Positions 55,583 through 63,887 of a DNA stretch of 64,000 nt are shown here, one piece after another. How positions within the stretch are numbered: position 1 is the first letter of the stretch; each line of letters starts with the position of its first letter. Made by a program: the position numbers and the translations under genes. The stretch lies in the NCBI GenBank assembly GCA_964412785.1, contig CAYPQD010000012.1:1-64000 (forward strand), read 5' to 3'. Under the pieces are notes generated by a model. The model saw only the letters and a list, made by a program, of their open reading frames with translations. It did no database searches and was not told the origin of the DNA. The stretch is from UBA5336 sp964412785. Its GTDB lineage: Bacteria > Pseudomonadota > Alphaproteobacteria > Caulobacterales > Hyphomonadaceae.

Positions 55583-56353
55583 CTATTTCGGACCCGCATT
55601 GAGGGCAACAATGTTGTCGCCCTGCTGTGCCTCGCGGATGATGCCGAGCCGGCGCGCGACTTCGGCATAGGCCTCGGTCACGCCACCGAGGTCTCGGCGG
55701 AACCGGTCCTTGTCGAGCTTCTCGCCGGAAACCATGTCCCATAGCCGGCAGCTGTCCGGGCTGATCTCATCGGCCAGCAGCGTACGCACCATGTCACCCT
55801 CATACCAGCGGCCGAACTCGACCTTGAAATCGACCAGTCGGATACCGACGCCCGCGAACAGGCCGGACATGAAATCATTGATCCGAAGCGACAGGGCGAC
55901 CATGTCGTCGATTTCCTGATGGCTTGCCCAGTTGAACGCCGAGATATGCTCCTCGGTGACGATCGGGTCGCCAAGGTCGTCGCGTTTCAGGTAGAACTCC
56001 ACGATCGAGCGCGCCAGCGGCTCGCCCTCAGGCACCCCCAGCCGCTTCGACAGCGACCCGGCCGCCACATTGCGCACGACCACCTCAAGCGGGATGATCT
56101 CGACCTTCTTGATCAGCTGCTCACGCATGTTGAGCCGGCGGATAAAGTGGTTGGGGATGCCCGCCGTCGCCAGCCGTGTCATGACAAACTCGGAAATGCG
56201 GTTGTTGAGCACGCCCTTGCCGTCCAGAACGGCGCGCTTCTCCGCGTTGAAGGCGGTCGCGTCATCCTTGAAATACTGGATCAGCGTGTTGGGCTCGGGG
56301 CCCTCATACAGGATCTTGGCCTTGCCTTCATAGATCAGCCGTCGTCTCGACAT
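55583..56353 (-). CDS. purC: SAICAR synthase PurC
   Basis: PurC (256 aa) joins aspartate to CAIR with ATP. The N-terminus MSRRRLIYEGKAKILYEG, the FKDDATAFNAEKRA segment, EVVVRNVAAGSL, LVDFKVEFGR and the DSCRLWD motif are all present. It heads purC-purS and is divergent from the zeta-inhibitor gene, with 238 bp between them and no riboswitch that I can recognise. Confidence 0.97.
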   Translation of the reverse strand: MSRRRLIYEGKAKILYEGPEPNTLIQYFKDDATAFNAEKRAVLDGKGVLNNRISEFVMTRLATAGIPNHFIRRLNMREQLIKKVEIIPLEVVVRNVAAGSLSKRLGVPEGEPLARSIVEFYLKRDDLGDPIVTEEHISAFNWASHQEIDDMVALSLRINDFMSGLFAGVGIRLVDFKVEFGRWYEGDMVRTLLADEISPDSCRLWDMVSGEKLDKDRFRRDLGGVTEAYAEVARRLGIIREAQQGDNIVALNAGPK

Positions 56354-56591
56354 GGCGTGTTGCTATCCTTGCTCAGGAGTGCACCTTGCGGACATGCACA
56401 GCATTCGCGTGCGCACCGCTTCAGGAGCGACTCACCTCGTGTCTTTCAGGCTTGCGGACCCTACTCCAGACCGCGTCAGCCGACAAACGCGGGCTGCAGG
56501 CCGCCCGTTGCCGCGTGCGAGATTGCTTGATCGTCCCGCACCGACGCCTCATAACACGCGTGAGACAAGCCACAGGGCAGAAGGAGAGCCG

Positions 56592-56918
56592 ATGTCCCAG
56601 TTCGATGATCGCGAGCGCGCCGAGGAAGCGAAATTCGCCATGGACCAGGAGACCGAGTTCAAGGTCATGGCGCGGCGAAACAGGATGCTGGGCCTGTGGG
56701 CGGCCGACGTGCTCGGACTGGCAGGCGCCGAGGCCGACGCCTACGCGAAAACCGTCGTCATGGCCGACCTGCAGGAACCCGGGGACGAGGACGTCTTCCG
56801 CAAGGTCCGCGGCGATTTCGACGCCAAGGGTATCCAGCGCTCCGACGCGGAAATCCGCGAGCAGATGGCGATGCTGCTGCCCGCCGCGCGCGACGAAATC
56901 CTCAACGCCAAGGGCTGA
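56592..56918 (+). CDS. F1-ATPase zeta-type inhibitor (DUF1476)
   Basis: The 108-aa helical protein starts MSQFDDRERAEEAKFAMDQE and continues EFKVMARRNRMLGLWAADVLGL, matching DUF1476, the zeta subunit known in Paracoccus to block ATP hydrolysis by F1Fo-ATP synthase through its N-terminal inhibitory helix. It ends REQMAMLLPAARDEIL. AAGGAG gives a good ribosome binding site. Location opposite purC is common in Alphaproteobacteria. Confidence 0.92.
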   Translation: MSQFDDRERAEEAKFAMDQETEFKVMARRNRMLGLWAADVLGLAGAEADAYAKTVVMADLQEPGDEDVFRKVRGDFDAKGIQRSDAEIREQMAMLLPAARDEILNAKG

Positions 56919-57019
56919 CACGAATAAAGACGCGGCTCGCGGGCGCCCTGTCTCCGCCTGACCAGGCCGCCCCGGTTGAACGCCCTGCTCTTTCCGATTC
57001 AACGAGGGGGGAGGCCCGC

Positions 57020-58261
57020 CTGGTCCAGCGTCTTGATGTTGCCATTGCCGGCGCCGGTATCGGCGGCCTGGCCACAGCGGCCCTGCTCGCCGGGCAGGGG
57101 CACAGGGTTGAGGTGTTCGAGCAGTTCGAGCGGCCCGCGCCGGTTGGCTCCGGCCTCATGCTGCAGGAGACCGGGCTCGCCGTCCTTGCTGCCCTTGGCC
57201 TGCGTCCGGCGATCGACCGGCTCGGCGCACGGATCGACCGCCTGCATGGTCAAACCCCATCCGGGCGCACGGTGCTTGATGTGCGCTACCGGACGCTGCG
57301 ACCCGGCCTGCATGGACTAGGCGTCCTGCGCAGTGCCCTGTTCGACCTGCTGCTGCGCACCGCCCTCGACGCCGGGGCCCGGCTCAATGCCGGCACGCCA
57401 GTCGCGGCTGCGGACGCCGTCAGCGGCCGCCTCGCCGACGACAGGGGCCGGACGCTCGGGGCCTTCGATCTCGTCATCGATGCGCTGGGCGCCCGCTCGG
57501 TCCTGTCTTCCCGCCCACGCAACGACCTTTCCTTTGGCGCCCTGTGGGCGACCCTGCCCTGGCCAGAGGCGGGCCCCTTCGACGCCGCCGCGCTTGAGCA
57601 GCGCTATCGCGGCGCCCGCCAGATGGCCGGCGTCATGCCGTCCGGCCGGGCCGCGCCGGACGCGCCACCAATGGCAACCTATTTCTGGTCCATCCGCACG
57701 GACCGCTTCGACGCCTGGCGCAGCGCCCCGCTTGCCGACTGGAAAGCCCAGGCCGCAGCGCTGTGGCCGGAGACGGCGGTCCTGATCGGGCCGGCCACCG
57801 ACCATGACGCCTTCACATTTGCCCGCTACCGCCATCGCACGGCCCGCCAGCCCCTTTCAGGCCGGCTCATGCACCTCGGCGACAGCTGGCATGCCACCTC
57901 GCCGCAGCTCGGCCAGGGCGCCAACATGGCCCTGCTCGACGCCCACGCCCTCGCCCGCGCACTCGCGCGCCATGGCGGCGACCTTGACGCGGTGCGCCGT
58001 GCCTTCCTCGCCGACCGGCTCTGGCATGTCCGGCTCTATCAGTGGACCAGCCATGTGTTCACGCCGGTCTACCAGTCGGAGTCGCGCGTCCTGCCGTTCC
58101 TGCGCGACTGGCTCATGGCACCGCTGATCGGCGTGCCGCCGGCGCCGGCAATCCTCGCTGCCCTCGTCTCCGGGGCGTTCGGCCGCCCGCTGGGCCGCCA
58201 GGGCCTGTCCGCCCGCCCGGTCCATGTCCGCGATATCGCCGGCAAGGAACCGGCTCAGTAG
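57020..58261 (+). CDS. FAD-dependent monooxygenase, possible CTG start
   Basis: The product of about 413 aa belongs to the PHBH/UbiH-like flavin monooxygenases: RLDVAIAGAGIGGLATAALLAGQGHRVEVFEQ (FAD), the DALGARS region, and GDSWHATSPQLGQGANMALLDAHALA (second FAD motif). Substrate unknown. No ATG, GTG or TTG occurs in frame between the upstream gene and the FAD motif; CTG at 57020 lies five bases after GGGGGGAGG. A seven-G instead of six-G run would join the frame to a TTG at 56976, so a sequencing error or slippage at the G run is an alternative. It overlaps the convergent glycosyltransferase by 7 bp. Confidence 0.8.
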   Translation: MVQRLDVAIAGAGIGGLATAALLAGQGHRVEVFEQFERPAPVGSGLMLQETGLAVLAALGLRPAIDRLGARIDRLHGQTPSGRTVLDVRYRTLRPGLHGLGVLRSALFDLLLRTALDAGARLNAGTPVAAADAVSGRLADDRGRTLGAFDLVIDALGARSVLSSRPRNDLSFGALWATLPWPEAGPFDAAALEQRYRGARQMAGVMPSGRAAPDAPPMATYFWSIRTDRFDAWRSAPLADWKAQAAALWPETAVLIGPATDHDAFTFARYRHRTARQPLSGRLMHLGDSWHATSPQLGQGANMALLDAHALARALARHGGDLDAVRRAFLADRLWHVRLYQWTSHVFTPVYQSESRVLPFLRDWLMAPLIGVPPAPAILAALVSGAFGRPLGRQGLSARPVHVRDIAGKEPAQ

Positions 58262-59478
58262 GCGAGCCGCTCGCCGAGCACGTCCTCGAAAAGGCGCTCC
58301 AGGCGCGGCCAGGTCTCCCGCGCCGAATAGCGCGCAAGCGCCGTCTCCCGCGCCGCGGCCCGCACCGGCGCATGGGCGGCAGGATCAGCCAGCACCGCTT
58401 CCAGACGGTCGGCGATCGCGTCAGTATCCCAGAAATCCACGAGGAGGCCGTTCTTCCCGTCTTCCACGACCTCGCGCACCGGCTCGGTGTCGGACGCGAG
58501 CAGCAGGCAGCCCGTGCTCATCGCCTCGATCATCGACCAGGACAGGACGAACGGCACGGTCAGGTAGACATGCACCGAGGAGGCCTGCAGCACGGCCCTG
58601 TACTGGTCGCGCGGGATCAGCCCGGTGAAGTGGGTGCGGGCCGGGTCGAGATCGAGTGTCTCCAGCGCCCGGGTCTTGTAGCTCCTGCCGTCCTTGGGTT
58701 GCTTGCCATAGGCGACCCGGTCCTGGCCGACGATCACCGCATGGGCATTCGGCCGGCGCTTCTGCAGCTTCGCCAGCGCCTCCATGAATTGCGGGAAACC
58801 GCGATAGGGCTCCATGCCGCGGGCGACATAGGTGATGATCTCGCTTTCGCCGGAGAGGTCGAGATCCGGCAGCACCAGCCTTGCTCCCTCCTGCGGCGCA
58901 TAGGTGTCGGTATCGACGCCATCATGCTGCACCGCCAGCTTGCGGTGGAAGAAGTCTGGGAACTGGTCGCGCTGGAACCGCGTCGGACAGATCCCGACCT
59001 CGCAATTGGCGAGATCCATCAGGATCGCAGCATTGCGCGACCGCCCGCGCAGGCGTGAATCCTCGCTTTCAGGCTCGTCGCTGCGGTTCAGGAAGGTAAC
59101 GTCCGGCCCCGGCGCGGTGTAATACCATTCGAAATAGCCGACATACTTAGAGCGCGGCCAGACGTCCTTGGCATAAAGACCCGGTCCCCAGCCGGAATGG
59201 GCGACCACCATGTCAGGGTCGAGCCCCTTGTCCTTCAGTGCCAAGGCCATCCGCGCAACCGCCTGGCCGTGCAGCACGGCGTTCTCGAAATTGACCGCAT
59301 AGGGATGAATTTTCTCGGTCACGGCGCGGTGCGGCTTGTAGAAGGCTGTCTTGATCCCGGGCAGTTGCGAGTTCTCCCGCGCCGTTCCGAACCAGACGTC
59401 GTGGCCGCGCCGCGCCATGTGCTGGCCAAGAAAGCCGAACTGGGCGGGAAAATTGTTGTGCAGGAAAAGGATACGCAA
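58255..59478 (-). CDS. GT4-type glycosyltransferase
   Basis: The product of about 407 aa starts L-R-I-L-F-L-H-N-N-F-P-A-Q-F, the usual beginning of a GT4 subgroup, and ends with the GT-B donor site LSWSMIEAMSTGCLLLASDTEPVREVVEDGKNGLLVDFWD (E-x7-E pattern). The TTG at 59478 is chosen from the family start; ATG codons at 59511 and 59514 would add 11-12 residues. Acceptor and sugar are unknown. No glycan cluster is adjacent; the gene is divergent from the photolyase-like gene. Confidence 0.85.
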   Translation of the reverse strand: MRILFLHNNFPAQFGFLGQHMARRGHDVWFGTARENSQLPGIKTAFYKPHRAVTEKIHPYAVNFENAVLHGQAVARMALALKDKGLDPDMVVAHSGWGPGLYAKDVWPRSKYVGYFEWYYTAPGPDVTFLNRSDEPESEDSRLRGRSRNAAILMDLANCEVGICPTRFQRDQFPDFFHRKLAVQHDGVDTDTYAPQEGARLVLPDLDLSGESEIITYVARGMEPYRGFPQFMEALAKLQKRRPNAHAVIVGQDRVAYGKQPKDGRSYKTRALETLDLDPARTHFTGLIPRDQYRAVLQASSVHVYLTVPFVLSWSMIEAMSTGCLLLASDTEPVREVVEDGKNGLLVDFWDTDAIADRLEAVLADPAAHAPVRAAARETALARYSARETWPRLERLFEDVLGERLAY

Positions 59479-59596
59479 GACCGAAAGCCCCCGGGAACCG
59501 CCAAACGTCATCATGCTATCGCAAGCCGCCGGAAGGAAAACCCCGGGATCCGCGCCAGCCATGGGCGGTGCCGTCACCTGCCCTACTTCCCCTGCC

Positions 59597-60844
59597 ATGA
59601 CTGACCTGATCGCCCGCCATGAACCGGTTGACTTCATGCCAAGCCGCGCAGCTGGCCTTGCCCGGCTGGCAGCCTTCCGCGCCCGCATGGGCCGCCACTA
59701 TGCCAGCGCCCGCAATTGCGATTTCGGGCCCGGCGACCGCTCGAATGTGTCGGCCCTCTCGCCCTGGGTGCGCACCCGCACCCTGCTGGAGCGCGAGCTC
59801 GCCGAGGCGGCGCTGCAGCGCTTTTCCCTCTCCACTGCGGAGAAATTCGTGCAGGAGGTCTGCTGGCGTACCTATTTCAAGGGCTGGCTGGAGCACCGCC
59901 CGGCAAGTTGGCCACTTTATACTGAAGCCCGCGAGCGGGCCCGCGACGCGGTGGACCGGAATGCCGGCCTGCGCATCGCCCATGCCGAGGCGATTGAAGG
60001 CCGGACCGGCCTTGACTGTTTCGACGCCTGGGCTCGCGAACTGGTCGAGACGGGGTACCTGCATAACCACACCCGGATGTGGTTCGCCTCGATCTGGCTG
60101 TTCACCCTGAAACTGCCGCTGGAACTCGGCGCGGATTTCTTCCTGCAGCACTTGATGGATGGTGATGCGGCCTCCAACACCCTGTCCTGGCGCTGGGTCG
60201 CCGGCCTGCACACGCCCGGCAAGACCTATCTCGCCCGCCGCGCCAATATCGAGACCCACACCGATGGCCGCTTCTCACCGTGTGGGCTCGCCGCCGCCGC
60301 GCCGCCGCTGAACGGGCCGGCCAATCCTGGCCGCACGCCCCTTCGTGAGGGCGACATCATTCCAGACGGTGAGGTCGCACTCCTCCTCACCGAGGAGGAC
60401 CTCAATGCCGAGACACTCCTTCCGGTCGGAGTGCGCGTTACGGCGCTTGCCGGGGCGGTCTTCCCCGATGACCGCAGCCCGTCGGGCGCCGGCGAGCGGG
60501 CCCGCGACTTCACAACCGGCGCGCTTGACGACGCACTCCGGCGCGCCGGTGCGCTATTCGACACCGAACCCGTCCGCCTGCCGGGCGGTGACAGCTTCCT
60601 GAGCGCCGCAACCGACTGGGCCGCCTCGACCGGCTGCCGGACCATTGTCACCGGCTTTCCGCCCGTCGGCTGGGTCCGCCCGCGCCTCGACGCCCTGCGT
60701 GAAAGGCTGGCTGGCCAGGGTCTCCGCCTCCTCTATGCCCGGCGCGACTGGGACAGCGCCTTCTGGCCGCACGCGACCGGCGGCTTTTTCGGCCTGAAGA
60801 AGCAGATCGCGCCGGTGCTGGCCGATCTCGGTCTGCCGGTGTAA
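59597..60844 (+). CDS. photolyase/cryptochrome-like flavoprotein with FAD domain first
   Basis: The 415-aa product begins directly with the helical FAD-binding domain of photolyases (about residues 20-245): FVQEVCWRTYFKGW, GRTGLDCFDAWARELVETGY, LHNHTRMWFASIW and HLMDGDAASNTLSWRWVAG. Asn194 matches the Asn near flavin N5. Residues 255-415 form an alpha/beta region with VALLLTEEDLN, DDALRRAGALFDTEPVRLPGG, TGCRTIVTGFPPVGWVRPRL and GLRLLYARRDWDSAFWP, similar in plan to the antenna domain that usually comes first. Many alphaproteobacterial proteins of this type are annotated only as FAD-binding domain proteins. DNA repair or light sensing are possible roles. Confidence 0.75.
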   Translation: MTDLIARHEPVDFMPSRAAGLARLAAFRARMGRHYASARNCDFGPGDRSNVSALSPWVRTRTLLERELAEAALQRFSLSTAEKFVQEVCWRTYFKGWLEHRPASWPLYTEARERARDAVDRNAGLRIAHAEAIEGRTGLDCFDAWARELVETGYLHNHTRMWFASIWLFTLKLPLELGADFFLQHLMDGDAASNTLSWRWVAGLHTPGKTYLARRANIETHTDGRFSPCGLAAAAPPLNGPANPGRTPLREGDIIPDGEVALLLTEEDLNAETLLPVGVRVTALAGAVFPDDRSPSGAGERARDFTTGALDDALRRAGALFDTEPVRLPGGDSFLSAATDWAASTGCRTIVTGFPPVGWVRPRLDALRERLAGQGLRLLYARRDWDSAFWPHATGGFFGLKKQIAPVLADLGLPV

Positions 60845-60909
60845 GCTTTAGCCATGAACCCGGCCGTCTTGCCACCCCCGGCCCCGCGCGCTGCACCGGG
60901 CACCCGCCC

Positions 60910-61359
60910 GTGAGCCCGCCCTTCTGGAAGGTCAAACGGCTTGACCAGATGAGCGATGCGGAGTGGGAGAGCCTCTGCGATGGCTGCGCAAAGTGCTGCC
61001 TGCTGAAGCTGGAGGATGAGGATACCGGCGAGATTGCCTACACCCGTCTGCACTGCCGGCTTCTGGACGCCGGGACCTGCCATTGTACCGACTATGAGAA
61101 CCGAAGGTCCCACGTGCCGGACTGCGTCAAGCTCACCCCGCGCAATGTGGAGGAGATCGCCTGGATGCCGCGCAGCTGCGCCTACCGGCTCGTTCTTCAG
61201 GGCGAGGACCTGCCGGACTGGCACCATCTCGTCTGTGGCGACCCGGAGCGCATCCACCGCGAGGGTCATTCGATCCGCGGGCGCACGCGCTCTGAAGACA
61301 CCGTTCTGGAGGAAGACCAGATCGACTGGGTGATCGACTGGAAGGGCAACGCCCCATGA
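60910..61359 (+). CDS. YcgN/UPF0260-family cysteine cluster protein
   Basis: The 149-aa product has LCDGCAKCCLLKLEDEDTGE, then CRLLDAGTCHCTDYENR, VPDCVKLTP and WMPRSCAYRLV, the spaced cysteines of the UPF0260 family, probably binding a metal or iron-sulfur cluster. Function is not established. It begins with GTG, after 65 bp from the photolyase-like gene, and ends DWVIDWKGNAP at the usual length. Confidence 0.92.
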   Translation: MSPPFWKVKRLDQMSDAEWESLCDGCAKCCLLKLEDEDTGEIAYTRLHCRLLDAGTCHCTDYENRRSHVPDCVKLTPRNVEEIAWMPRSCAYRLVLQGEDLPDWHHLVCGDPERIHREGHSIRGRTRSEDTVLEEDQIDWVIDWKGNAP

Positions 61360-61369
61360 GCAAGCGACA

Positions 61370-61392
61370 CAACCGCCAGAACAAGGCGGTTG
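61370..61392. terminator. hairpin between ycgN and tRNA-Arg
   Basis: CAACCGCC (61370-61377) pairs perfectly with GGCGGTTG (61385-61392) around a 7-base loop. No T tract follows on either strand, although GAAAAAG comes after it on the plus strand. It lies between convergent transcription units, so a terminator role is reasonable. Confidence 0.45.
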
Positions 61393-61427
61393 CGAAAAAG
61401 CTCTCCCATCGCTTTTCAGTAAGCTGA

Positions 61428-61504
61428 TGGCGTCCCCGACAGGATTCGAACCTGTGACCTACAGATTAGGAATCTGTTGCTCTATCCTGCTGAGCTACGG
61501 GGAC
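61428..61504 (-). tRNA. tRNA-Arg (anticodon CCT)
   Basis: The minus strand folds as a complete tRNA of 77 bases with encoded CCA: acceptor GTCCCCG/CGGGGAC, D stem GCTC/GAGC, anticodon stem ACAGA/TCTGT with loop TTCCTAA (anticodon CCT, reading AGG), variable AGGTC, T arm ACAGG-TTCGAAT-CCTGT, and discriminator G. AGG is a rare codon in such GC-rich genomes. Confidence 0.97.
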
Positions 61505-61578
61505 GCGCAACACCCTATCTAGCGCTGCCCGGCGGCTTGCGCCAGAGGCGCGCGCCTGTCGGGGCAGGTGCGCGCGGC

Positions 61579-62574
61579 TCACCCGATTGTCACCACTACC
61601 TTGCCCTGCGCGCGGCGTTCGGCGAGTTCGGTGATGGCGGCGCCGGCCTGCTCAAGCGGGTAGGTGTTGGACACATGCGGGCGGATCTTCCCCTCGCCAT
61701 ACAGGCGGAAGAGATCGGCGATGTTTTCCTTGTTGCTGTCGGGATAGCGGGCAGTGAAGGCGCCCCAGAACACACCAACAATGTTGCAGGACTTCAGCAG
61801 CGTCAGGTTGAGCGGCATTTTCGGGATGCCAGCCGGGAAGCCGATGACGAGAAAGCGTCCGTCCCAGTTCATCGCCCGCAGGGCCGGCTCGGCATAGTCT
61901 CCGCCGACACCATCATAAATGACGTCGACGCCACCGCCGCCGAGCGACTTGATCTCCTCACTGAGGGCTTTCTGCTGGCCCCGGTCAAGCGCGCCGGTGG
62001 GGTAGACAAGGCCCTTGTCGGCGCCCTTGGCAAGGGCAAGGTCGACCTTGTCCTGACTGGAGGCGGCCGCGATCACGGTCATGCCCATCGCCTTGCCCAG
62101 TTCCACGGCCGCCAGTCCGACACCACCGGCGGCGCCGAGGACGAGCAGGCTCTCGCCGGGCTTGACGTGGCCACGGTCCTTCAGGGCGTAATGGGACGTG
62201 CCATAGGTCATCAGGAAGGCCGCCGCCTCGTCGAATGGCATGGTATCGGGGATCGGGATGCAGCGGATCGCGTCCAGCGCAATCTCCTCGGCCATGCCGC
62301 CCCAGCCGGTGGATCCGATCACCCGGTCGCCGGGTTTGACGTGGCTGACGCCCTCACCAACGGCCTTGACGATGCCGGAAACCTCGCCGCCGGGCGCGAA
62401 CGGACGCTCCGGCTTGAACTGGTACATGTCCTGAATGATCAGCACGTCCGGGTAATTCACACCGACGGCCCTGACCTCCAGAACCACCTGGCCGGGTCCG
62501 GCCTCCGGCGCGGGCAGGTCTTCCAGCACCAGGGTATCTGGGCCGCCGGGGGCTTTGGACAGGATGGCTTTCAT
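61579..62574 (-). CDS. NADPH:quinone oxidoreductase-type zinc-free alcohol dehydrogenase family protein
   Basis: The 331-aa MDR-superfamily protein has VGVNYPDVLIIQDMYQFKP, FAPGGEVSGIVKAVGEGV, DRVIGSTGWGGMAEE and the cofactor loop LLVLGAAGGVGLAAVELGKAMG, typical of quinone oxidoreductases that lack the zinc ligands of alcohol dehydrogenases. GGGAGAG precedes the ATG at 62574. It is divergent from the isoaspartyl peptidase gene. Exact substrate is unknown. Confidence 0.9.
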   Translation of the reverse strand: MKAILSKAPGGPDTLVLEDLPAPEAGPGQVVLEVRAVGVNYPDVLIIQDMYQFKPERPFAPGGEVSGIVKAVGEGVSHVKPGDRVIGSTGWGGMAEEIALDAIRCIPIPDTMPFDEAAAFLMTYGTSHYALKDRGHVKPGESLLVLGAAGGVGLAAVELGKAMGMTVIAAASSQDKVDLALAKGADKGLVYPTGALDRGQQKALSEEIKSLGGGGVDVIYDGVGGDYAEPALRAMNWDGRFLVIGFPAGIPKMPLNLTLLKSCNIVGVFWGAFTARYPDSNKENIADLFRLYGEGKIRPHVSNTYPLEQAGAAITELAERRAQGKVVVTIG

Positions 62575-62661
62575 GGCGTGCGCTCTCCCTCTTGCGTTTC
62601 GTCCTCGCGACGTTAGCGGTGGCAGCATTGAATGCGCAAGCGGCGCGAGAGGCTTCCCGGC

Positions 62662-63534
62662 ATGAATGAAATCTGGTCGCTGGTTCTGCATGGCGGGGCC
62701 GGGCCGCTCCGCGGGCGCGATTATTCCGGCGCCGAGGCGCGCATGGGCGAGGTCCTCTCGCGGGGATCGGAGCGCCTGGCGAACGGGGAGGCAGCGCTCG
62801 ACGTGGTGGAAGAGGCGGTCGCGGCACTGGAAGCCAGCGGCGACCATCTGGCCGGGCGCGGCGCCTCGCCGAACGCCATGGGCCAGTGGGAACTTGACGC
62901 TGCGATCATGGACGGCGAACGCCGCCGCGCCGGCGCGGTGGCGGCGCTCCGGGGCTACAAGAGCCCGGTCGCCGTGGCGCGCAGCGTGCTTGAGCAAAGC
63001 CCCCACATCCTGCTCGTCGGCAAGGGCGCGGCCCGGTTCGCTCGCGCGCATGACCAGGAACGGGTGCGCAACCCGAAGGCCTACTACCGGCCCGCGGTGA
63101 ACCCGTCCGTCGCGCCCGGAGAGCTCGTTCACGGCACCGTCGGCGCGGTCGCCCGGGACACGGCCGGCCGGCTGGCGGCGGCAAGCTCCACAGGCGGCGT
63201 GCTCGGCAAGACACCGGGCCGGGTCGGCGACACCCCGATCCTCGGCGCCGGCACCTGGGCGGACGAGCGGGTCGCCGTCGCCTGTACCGGTCAGGGGGAG
63301 TACTTCATGCGGGCCGCCGTCGCCGCCGACGTGTCAGCGCGGGTCCGCTATGCCCGGATGGGCCTGGAGGACGCCGCCAGAAGCGCGCTGCAGGACATGC
63401 AGCTGCTCGGCGGTGATGGCGGGCTGATCGCTGTCGACGTGCTGGGGCATGTGGCCCTGCCTTTCGTTTCGGAAGGAATGAAGCGGGCGGTCGCGACCTC
63501 GCGCGGGCGGTTCGAGGTGGCGACGCAGCGATGA
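62662..63534 (+). CDS. isoaspartyl peptidase/L-asparaginase (Ntn hydrolase)
   Basis: The 290-aa precursor starts with LVLHGGAGP and contains the autocleavage site HGTVGAVARD with the nucleophilic Thr159, then GRLAAASSTGG and GDTPILGAGTWAD. It is a plant-type asparaginase, cleaving isoaspartyl dipeptides or asparagine after self-processing into two chains. ATG at 62662 is chosen; an in-frame ATG ten codons upstream lies close to the divergent promoter. It overlaps the next gene by 4 bp. Confidence 0.92.
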   Translation: MNEIWSLVLHGGAGPLRGRDYSGAEARMGEVLSRGSERLANGEAALDVVEEAVAALEASGDHLAGRGASPNAMGQWELDAAIMDGERRRAGAVAALRGYKSPVAVARSVLEQSPHILLVGKGAARFARAHDQERVRNPKAYYRPAVNPSVAPGELVHGTVGAVARDTAGRLAAASSTGGVLGKTPGRVGDTPILGAGTWADERVAVACTGQGEYFMRAAVAADVSARVRYARMGLEDAARSALQDMQLLGGDGGLIAVDVLGHVALPFVSEGMKRAVATSRGRFEVATQR

Positions 63535-63887
63535 CCGGGGCGCCGCTAGTGGCTTTCTGGGTGGTGGTGGTGGGCCTCGGCTTTGTTGCCGCCCTGGCGG
63601 TGCAACTGCGCATCCTCGCCGGGATGGTGCTCGCTCGTGCGGCTCTGGTCCGCGATCCCCGCCTCAGCCCGTCCGAGGCCCGCGCCGCTGTCCCGCCGGC
63701 AGCCAGCGGCCGGGTGCCGGAGGATGCGCCCGGCCCTCTCGCCGACGCCGTTCGCCACCTCATCGACGTTTACCCCAACCCTCTCCGGCACATCCGTACC
63801 GCGCGCACTGCCACATGGGCGTGTCCGTTCGCCATGCTGGCCATCATCGCCTTGCGCAGGGGGCTGGAAAGCGTTCCTGTTGGCTGA
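63531..63887 (+). CDS. hypothetical membrane protein
   Basis: The 118-aa product has an N-terminal membrane helix (about residues 6-35), a short polar segment with Pro and Ala, and a second hydrophobic stretch TATWACPFAMLAIIALRR near the end. The region LADAVRHLIDVYPNPL has no family that I recognise. It overlaps its neighbours on both sides (ATGA and TGATG), so it is part of an operon with the peptidase and the SpoU gene. Confidence 0.7.
   Translation: MTGAPLVAFWVVVVGLGFVAALAVQLRILAGMVLARAALVRDPRLSPSEARAAVPPAASGRVPEDAPGPLADAVRHLIDVYPNPLRHIRTARTATWACPFAMLAIIALRRGLESVPVG

Noticed and set aside
61356..61427. 23-aa basic frame overlapping the ycgN stop (ATGA) and ending next to the tRNA gene
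   Set aside because: Its sequence coincides with a strong hairpin (61370-61392) and low-complexity Lys/Asn codons; no family is recognisable, so a terminator region explains it better.
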